Positions 57,041 to 64,000 of a stretch of 64,000 nucleotides of DNA are shown piece by piece. The number at the start of each line of letters is the position of its first letter. The first letter of the stretch is position 1. The notes under the pieces were generated by a model. That model was not told the DNA's origin and did not search any database. It worked only from the letters and a program-made list of their open reading frames with translations. Source of the DNA: [Phialemoniopsis] sp. UDSM-2020 (taxonomy: Eukaryota; Ascomycota; Sordariomycetes; Thyridiales; Thyridiaceae); contig JAEILZ010000001.1 in assembly GCA_018873225.1 (NCBI GenBank), positions 7,750,001-7,814,000 of the forward strand, read 5' to 3'. Position numbers and translations under genes: made by a program.

Positions 57041-58311
57041 ATGGCTGTTCTCTCCCCCGCCCGCATCTATGATGATAGCAACGTTCATCACACCCTCCGC
57101 GAGGATGACAGGGTAAAAGAGATGGAAGCGCCTGCAGAGCTGCCATCAACGCAATGCAACGTCAGGCAAACGAGTCCAAGCCCAACTCAGACGATGCCGG
57201 GCAAGGCATCACGTCAGTGGGTGCTACCACAGGCTGGTTCGCTCAACAGTATCATTCGCCAGCATGGCCGCGCCTGTCTCTTTGTGCAGCCAAGCGCCTG
57301 GACCGTCCTCCATGTTGAGCTTTTGGGTGCCACCTTTGTCGACGTCCCTTCCTCCCACCAACCCCTGTTCCATCCCCCACTCCACATACACACCCCTGAT
57401 GTGGCCAGAAGGCAGTTAACGGATGTGGCAAGATTGCAGAAGTACTTTCGCAACACCCCGGTGGCGGCTTTGAACCTCAAGAACATCCTCGCTGTTTGGG
57501 GCCCGAGTGAACTTACGACAGCAACCAGGTACGACGGGCCTCACCCATCGCCGTCTCCAACACTAGGACTTGAGTGCTGACATGCAGCTCAGAAAGAGCA
57601 AGGATCACAATGTCCGACTGCTACCCTTCACCTATGGCCACACAGTCTGCTGGCTACCTGTCTTGAGCCTCCTCGGCCACAGTGCCATCAGCACTCCCCC
57701 GTCGCACATAATGCGCCCACATTCAATTTCCATTGTCGACCTCGTCCGAGTCGCCACCGAGGCTGCTGCCAGAACATCGGTCAACGCAATTCGGAGGTCG
57801 ATGTTATCCTTGGAGAAGAAGGCATGTGGAGTCTCAATTGGCACCCGGGAACCACCCCGCACCCAGCGCGAGCCCTACATCTTGGCTGTCCTCGTCGCCC
57901 AGGCCGCCCGTCTGGTCGACCAGGATACTAAGAAGCAGCAAGAATGCCTCGATGTCGAGATGAATCGAGGTGCAGATGATCGCTCTTCCCCAGTTCGAGT
58001 AAGTGCGCTTTACCCTTGCACAACTCATCTATACTTAGCGTATTGCTAACAGAGGCGTCACATCTTTTTTGGTCATGTAGGTCCATGCCATCGATGTCTC
58101 ATGTGAGCGCGGCGGCACTGGTAATCCGTATAGCATCGTTGTCTACTCGGCCAACATACCCCACGCCTGGGTCGCCCGTTTCGCCCGCCCGTCAGCCTGT
58201 GTTGCTCGAGTAAAAGAACAGGTCGAGATACAGAGAACCTGGCTGCCAGCGGACATGGACAAAAATAATTTCCTGTTGCGTTTGTATGGGGCGATATTTG
58301 GTTCCGAGTGA
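57041..58311 (+). CDS. uncharacterised fungal protein
   Basis: Three exons (57041-57528, 57593-57998, 58081-58311) give 374 residues. The first acceptor used is CAG at 57592, because the nearer one breaks the frame. Coding character is good on both sides of the introns: FRNTPVAALNLKNILAVWGPSE, LLPFTYGHTVCWLPVLSLLGHSA, YILAVLVAQAARLVDQDT, VHAIDVSCERGG, HAWVARFARPSA, DKNNFLLRLYGAIFGSE. There is no signal peptide or transmembrane segment and no catalytic motif I know. Similar orphan proteins occur in many moulds, as I recall, but without known function. Confidence 0.65.
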
Positions 58312-60032
58312 CCTGGGTTGTGGGCTGCGAAGCACGTCGATCATGCCCCGGATATGGATATGATTGAGTTGGCTTGTTGCTAGGTCTCCAGAAGTAGGCG
58401 TGTCGTTTCCGCAACAGACTTAAAACGACCAGATCGCCACAGATGTGGTCCCAGCTACTGGTTCATATGAGAGCCCCCGGCTGCGCCTTGTCACCAGATA
58501 CACAAATATTCCTTGCCCGTCGGCAGCATCTCAGGTACTCGGGGCCAATGGTTCCGGCTCTGCCAAGCAAGCGCTTGGCAGGGCGGGGGGAGATAATTGA
58601 AGAGCCTCTGCTGTTGACCAGCATATGTTGGGCGACAGAGGTTTCGTACTGCTGAACATTCTCCTAGGAGGACAAAGATTATCAATTTTTCCGCTTGTCT
58701 TCTTCTGCTCATCACCATTGTCACTGTGAATGCTGACGTGCTTCTCCAATTTGTCATGATTCAAGCTTGAGAGCTTGAGAGTTTAGCCAGACATGGAGAT
58801 CTTGTTTGCTAAAGCAACACTAATATATATTGCACGCAATGTCAATGAGAACCCTTGGATATCAGCAGTCTTCATGGCTATCTTTAAGTCTTCACAATAC
58901 AATGGAAGAGTCCTACGAATAGGAAGTTTATATTCAACCTCGGAACAAGGAGGTCCAAATAGTATTCAACAAAATCTCACCTGAGTCAGTGGCTGTAGTC
59001 ATCATAGACGATGGCTCTATCTACTTCTTGAGGTAACCAACATTCCAAGGACAAGACCACCATTCTAAGTAAGAGGAGTGTTACAAAATCTATGGTCTTT
59101 TGCAGTACCTATTTGGTATCTTTCTGGAAATGTTCCAGTTTGCTTATAATGGATTCAAGTGTTTACTTGCCAAGATAGAGTCGGATCCTCCAGATGTGCG
59201 GACTGACTTGTGGAAACGACATACTGTACATTTTCGATTGACTCAGAATATGCCAACGCATTTCTCAATTGAACCAAGCTAGTATTCAATCAATGTGTCC
59301 TATTACAGCGCATTTGGACCTCCCTCTCACAAAACTGCATTGACAACGTGCGGATCAGGCGTCAGGGGCTCAAGATCTGCCGCATAATTTGAGAAAATTC
59401 GCCAGTCTTCATCAGCTGTCTCAAGCCACATTCAACATCATTGGCGTGCCCTTCCTTCACCCGTTGTGGATTGATGCATGAGCAAAGACATATTTGACAG
59501 GGTCTGCGCCACGGCGGGCCAAGAACGCCAATTGGGGCGCTGCCTCTCCCTCCCAAGCCCTATCCAGACTGGTCTCGAACCAATCCTGCCTTGCAGGCGG
59601 CGCCATCCCTGTTGTGTCGACCAACCCTGGGCGCTCAGCCGCACGCGTCGGCATTGGTCCAGAGCTGTCGCTACTGTCCAGCTGCAGCATTAGATCCGTT
59701 TCGTCCGATGGCTACTCTGTACTTATCTCTGGAAAGATGCATGGGTGAGGGGAGAGGGGTGCATACCACAGGCGGGTAGCTCGCCGCTTCGTGGAAGGGA
59801 TCGCTGCTTGCCAAGTAGGCAGTCTTCTCCCCGAGTCACTGGAGGGGCTGACACGGTGACGCCCTCATCGCGACCCAGAACTGGAGAGAAGGGTCGTCCC
59901 CGCGACATCCATATATCTGACAGGCGGTGCTAAGCTTCCCCCACCATCCTTTTCCCCTTTCTTGGCAACGGTCCCATCCGCCTGGTTCTGCACTTTGACG
60001 AAGCAACGGCCAGTCACCGAGAAGCACCCATC
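58312..60032. other. long spacer with an AT-rich island
   Basis: From about 58780 to 59340 the sequence is clearly richer in A/T than its surroundings and holds only short frames (63 and 60 codons). This may be a transposon remnant or RIP-affected patch; no terminal repeats or reverse-transcriptase text are seen. The remainder is promoter of the ankyrin gene. Confidence 0.4.
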
Positions 60033-61453
60033 ATGAACTTTGGCATCGGGCTCAACGATGTCATCGTCATCACCAAGTTCGCGTGGGACCTGTACAAGGC
60101 GTGCCGGGAGTCAAGCGATGACTTCAAGCGGCTGTCCACCGAGGTCGGCTCGCTGCACGTCGTGCTCAAGGAGACGGAGGACTACTTGAATGACCACCCG
60201 GACATCGACGCCGAGCGGCGGCGGCGGCTTGTCTTCCTGCTCGACGCCTGCAAGATCACGCTCGACGACCTGCAGAGGCTGCTGCTTAACTACGAGAGCC
60301 TGGGGACGAACCAGCAACGCACATGGGACCGCATGCGGTGGGGGCTGACCGATATCAGTGACCTGCGCTCCCGGCTCATCTCCAACGCGACGCTGCTCGG
60401 GGCGTTCACGAGTAGTATGGCAAAGTGAGACGCCCTCCTCGTCGGGATCTCGACTAGAGACAGATACTGACGTGACGCAGCTCATCCACGACGCGCATGG
60501 AGAAGCGTCTGGCTAAGTTCATGATCGAGGTCAGGGCCGGGCTGCGCGAGGGCTCCGTCGTCACGACGCCCGACGTGACCGAGACCATCGACACGCCCGA
60601 CGTCTGGGACCAGCTGCGCCGGGAACTCGAGGACGTCGGCATCTCCCACACGGTCATCGACGAGAACCGCGAGTACATCAAGTCGTGGTTCAAGACGGCG
60701 CTGCAGGACGGCCTCATGGACGAGGACCCGAACCTCCTGCTGCCATCGCCGTCGCCGACGCCGTCGCAGGTCGCGCCGGACGCCGTGTCGGTTTCGGACC
60801 CCAGCTTCAAGGTGACGCCGGCGCCCAGCGATTCCGGGTACGGCGGCAGCATCCGCCTGGACAGCGTGTCGAGCATGACGTCGGCCAACGACGACTTTGA
60901 GACGGAGCTGCGGAGGCGGCACACGGACCGCGAGGTTGACGGCGCTCTCAAGTCGCTGTCGCTATCGCCGTCGGCGCGGACCGTGCCCGTCGTGGCCAGG
61001 AAGAAGTCGTCGCCGGCGCGGATGCTGATGAAGTTCCTGCAAAAGGACGACGCCATCATCCAGGCCGCCAGCGACGGCGACATCAAAAAGGTGGCCAAGC
61101 TGATCAGCGTCGGGGTCAATGTCAATGCCAAGGACCGATGGGGGTGAGTCAATCGTCTTTGTCATGTCCCCTTCCTCCACCTTCTGGCGTCGATGGTGTG
61201 CTAAACAATACAAATCTACAGGTGGTCTGCGCTGAGCATGTGCGGCTACGGCGGATACACGGACATTGCGCGACTGTTACTCGAGCACGGTGCCGACCTG
61301 GACAATATCGATGTGGACGGCGAGTCACCCGAGGACCTCGCCCGCAACCGCGGCAACAGAGAGATGGTGATACTATTTGAGGAGGAGAGGAAAGCGAGGG
61401 ATATCAAGGCGCGCGAAATGGACGTTGAGCAGCCGAGGAAAGTCGGTTCATGA
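60033..61453 (+). CDS. ankyrin-repeat protein with STAND/HeLo-like N-terminal domain
   Basis: Three exons (60033-60424, 60481-61143, 61222-61453) give 428 residues. The N-terminal 130 residues (GIGLNDVIVITKFAWDLYKACRESSDDFKRLSTEVGSLHVVLKETEDYL) match the 'fungal N-terminal domain' found before NACHT or ankyrin modules and related to HeLo-type helical bundles. A helical middle and a Ser/Pro-rich disordered linker follow. One to two ankyrin repeats come last (AIIQAASDGDIKKVAKLISVGVNVNAKDRWG; GWSALSMCGYGGYTDIARLLLEHGADLDNIDVDG). There is no NB-ARC/NACHT ATPase. It could be a stripped-down sensor or a partner of a STAND protein in non-self recognition; that is inference. Ankyrin units are cut by an intron at a conserved Gly. 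Confidence 0.82.
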
Positions 61454-62279
61454 TGACGACATGCTATGTTTTGTCTTGTTCATTCTGGAGTTCTGGGCGC
61501 CAAATGTCCCATAGGCCCGTAGTGTTTTGGGTTGCTTATCACGTCTTGATTTCTATATACCTTTTCGCTTCTTGGCTCGAGCAAAGATAGACACACGCAC
61601 ATCATGAAATTCTGTCACATAAAATCATGAGGTTGGAGGCGAGTGATTAATGCGAGGTGAAAGTGATACGCGAACGGTAATGATGAGCCCACATATAACC
61701 ATGGACGAAGCTGGGCTGAAAGTGGCATCAGGCCTCAAGCTTGTTACTTACTTGAAGTAGGTACCTAGACCGTAGGTTAGGGAGACAGTGGCTGCGCTAC
61801 GGGGAGGCTTAGAGCTGCAGCTGTTCCCCAATAGCGCCGTTTCCGGAGCGAAGCCAGTCCACTGGTGCTTAAAAAGAACGCCGTGCATTCTGCCTAGCGG
61901 CTCGGAACGCTCCCGTCTTCAGCGGGCAGAAACATGAAATGCACTCGGTCCGTCACCCAGCCACCACCCTTCACAGCAGGCCAGCTCATCAACACGAGAG
62001 GTTGACGCTGCGGCTTTTTACCATAGTCGTGAAAGCCGGAGCGGTGTTGGAAAATCGCTCGCCTTTGCCACTTTCCGTGGTGATATAGAACTTGGGAGCT
62101 CGTCGCTGTCCGTAGGGTTTGGTGATGGGTATCGCACCCGAGTAGTCGTACCGCCGCCGCCATCAGACCCAACTCCGCCTCTACCCGCCATTCGAGGCCG
62201 CTCATTGAGTCTTAATAGTCTGTGTAGCAAGCCACAAAAAGAAACCACTCGTCGAGGCTTGTCGTGCAAGTGGCCAGAT
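61454..62279. other. intergenic, no gene recognised
   Basis: 3' flank of the ankyrin gene and promoter of the amine oxidase. The 103-codon minus frame at 61894-62205 has no family features. Confidence 0.5.
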
Positions 62280-63918
62280 ATGGCAGAGGACCAGATTCAC
62301 GTGGGCATCGTGGGCGCAGGCATCTCGGGCCTGCGCTGCGCAGACATACTCCTTGCCCGTGGCTTCAAGGTGACCATTCTCGAGGCGAGAGACCGGATAG
62401 GGGGCCGTGTAAGTCGCGACCCAGATATGCATCTCGGCGTGATGCTGACTGCTTCCAGATCTGTCAATCCGAGGCCCTGGGCTACACCGTCGACATGTGA
62501 GTACAATCCCGGGCTGCCCTGGAACCAACCCACGAAACTGACACTCAACGCACAGCGGCCCAAACTGGATTCACACCTGGGACAGCGGCGAGGTGCACCC
62601 CATCTACCACCTCGCCCAGCAGACAGGCACGCCTCTGCACCATTGGAACACCAAGCAGCTGCTCTACGACCCCGACGGCCGGCCCCTGCCGGACGAACTG
62701 ACGGACCGCCTGTCAACGCTGCTGTGGGAGGTCATCGAAGAAGCCTTTGAGTACAGCGCCAAGGCTGCCGGTCGAGAGGTAGACGGCGACGAAGGCGCCG
62801 AGACGAAGGCGCCCGCACCTTCGACGATTCCCGCAGACCAGTCCCTCTACGACTTTATCGAGAGGCGCGCCACCGAGCTGTTGGAGGACGAGACGGAGAG
62901 GCGCCTGCTGGTGCAGATGAGCGAGATGTGGGGCGCGTATGTCGGCGAACCCGTGTGGCGGCAGAGCTTGCGTTTCGCGTGGATGGAGGAGTGCTGTGGC
63001 GGCGAGGAGATGTTTGTTGAGTCCAACTACTCGGCCATCCTGCAGCGCGTCGCGGGCCCGGCCCTCGCTGGCGCGACAGTGCGCCTCGGCACCACGGTCA
63101 CGGGCATCGCCACCTCTCAACGGGACGGGTCCGGCAAGCGCGACGGCGGCGTTTCGGTGTCCACTTCCGACGGTGGCTCGACCGTCTTTGATGAGCTCGT
63201 CGTCACGGCGCCCCTGGGCTGGCTCAAGCGCAACCACGAGCGCGTCTTCTCCCCGCCTCTGCCGCGCCGCCTGTCCTCGGCCATCGACAATCTCGGGCTC
63301 TCCGTCCTCGAGAAGGTCTTCATCACTTTCCCCTCGGCTTTTTGGATCTCCGGGGACGACCCCGGCGAAGACACATTCCCGTCCTACACCAACTGGCTCG
63401 CCCCGGACTACGCGCGCGACACCAACCCGCAGCGCTGGCCCCAGGAGATCTGGAACCTCGCGTCCTTTGCCGCGCCCCACCGCCGGCCGACGATCCTCTT
63501 CTACACCTACGGCGACAGCTCCCGGCACGTCGCGGCGCTCGCCGCCGACAACGCCGGGGACCCGCCGCGGCAGCGCGCGCTGCTCGACGCCTTCTTCCGG
63601 CCCTACTACTCGCGGCTTCCGGGTTACGACGCCGCGTCGCCGGACTGCGCGCCGAGCGCGATCCTGGCGACGGCGTGGCAGCGCGACGAGCTGAGCGGCA
63701 ACGCAAGCTACTGCAACTTCCCCGCGGGGATCGAGGCGGCGGACGAGGACGTGCTGGCGATCCGCGAAGGGTGCGGCGCCGACCGGGCGCTGTGGTTCTG
63801 CGGCGAGCACGCCGCGCCGTTCGAGGAGTGCGGCACGGTGGCCGGGGCGTACCTGAGTGGCGAGGGGGTCGGCAGGCGCATCGCCGAGCTGCACGGGCTG
63901 GCTTCGGAGGGCAAGTGA
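62280..63918 (+). CDS. FAD-dependent amine oxidase, polyamine oxidase-like
   Basis: Three exons (62280-62408, 62459-62496, 62556-63918) give 509 residues. HVGIVGAGISGLRCADILLARGFKVTILEARDRIGGR is the dinucleotide-binding fold with the amine-oxidase RxGGR end. The tiny 38-nt second exon supplies ICQSEALGYTVDI, leading into GPNWIH, the substrate-side motif of polyamine/lysine-demethylase-type oxidases. ELVVTAPLGWLKRNHERVF is the family's re-entry strand. WFCGEHAAPFEECGTVAGAYLSGEGVGRRI is the C-terminal FAD contact. Reaction: oxidation of an amine to imine with H2O2; substrate probably a polyamine or aromatic amine. No signal peptide and no SKL (ends EGK), so probably cytosolic. Start at 62280 leaves three residues before the first strand. 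Confidence 0.9.
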
Positions 63919-64000
63919 AAAGGGGCGTGGGGGTGGCCGAGGGGGGGCTTGGATGTTGAGCACGGCGAGCGGGATTCAATAGCGTATGACGGGCATGCAT

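Noticed and set aside
58073..58414. 113-codon minus-strand frame overlapping the last exon of the orphan gene
   Set aside because: The plus strand gives a cleaner spliced model with a natural stop.
62713..63963. 416-codon minus-strand frame
   Set aside because: Antisense shadow of the amine oxidase gene, which has clear FAD motifs.
1..64000. CRISPR arrays, tRNA or rRNA genes, intact transposons
   Set aside because: No spaced direct repeats, no tRNA B-box/cloverleaf pattern, no transposase, reverse-transcriptase or terminal-repeat text found by eye.

Overview
The window is nuclear DNA of a filamentous ascomycete (Pezizomycotina, possibly Sordariomycetes). Evidence: genes are monocistronic on both strands. 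Most introns are 48-75 bp with GTRWGT-type donors and CTRAC-like branch sites. Gene families are typical of moulds: Zn2Cys6 regulators, MFS permeases, WSC/GPI wall proteins, BTB proteins, and an ankyrin protein with a STAND-type N-terminus. No rRNA, tRNA, CRISPR array or intact transposon was seen. Exon-intron models were built by hand; each spliced model keeps one open frame from start to stop.

Left part (1-24 kb). A low-complexity Pro/Ala/Gly-rich gene with shifted frames (1.5-2.7 kb) is followed by a small secreted protein (3.7 kb). Next come a 949-residue Cys-repeat/WSC/GPI wall protein (5.9-9.0 kb) and a secreted PQQ-type beta-propeller protein (10.4-12.2 kb). Then follow a Zn2Cys6 regulator, an MFSD1-like MFS permease and a divergent second MFS permease. 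A TPR-like protein of unknown function and a second Zn2Cys6 regulator complete this part.

Middle (24-38 kb). Three related small BTB genes with matching exon structure (24.6, 33.7 and 36.2 kb) surround the unfolded-protein-response sensor kinase/RNase IRE1 (29.3-33.1 kb). A GNAT acetyltransferase relic with an in-frame stop lies in the large gap before IRE1. A membrane-protein fragment lacking its 5' part follows the second BTB gene. A stretch of open but unresolved frames lies beyond the third.

Right part (38-56 kb). This looks like a nutrient-catabolism neighbourhood: two paralogous Zn2Cys6 regulators flank or face a covalent-FAD amino-acid/amine oxidase, an MFS permease, a full-length ATP-dependent 5-oxoprolinase and an allantoate-permease-type transporter. 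One regulator is broken by a GC dinucleotide slip. The divergent promoter of the 5-oxoprolinase and its transporter holds four CGG triplets spaced exactly 9 bp apart, a likely regulator-binding array. The inferred job is uptake and breakdown of a pyroglutamyl-like or N-substituted amino-acid compound; the substrate is not known.

End (57-64 kb). An orphan 374-residue protein, an ankyrin protein with a STAND/HeLo-like N-terminus, and a polyamine-oxidase-type FAD amine oxidase.
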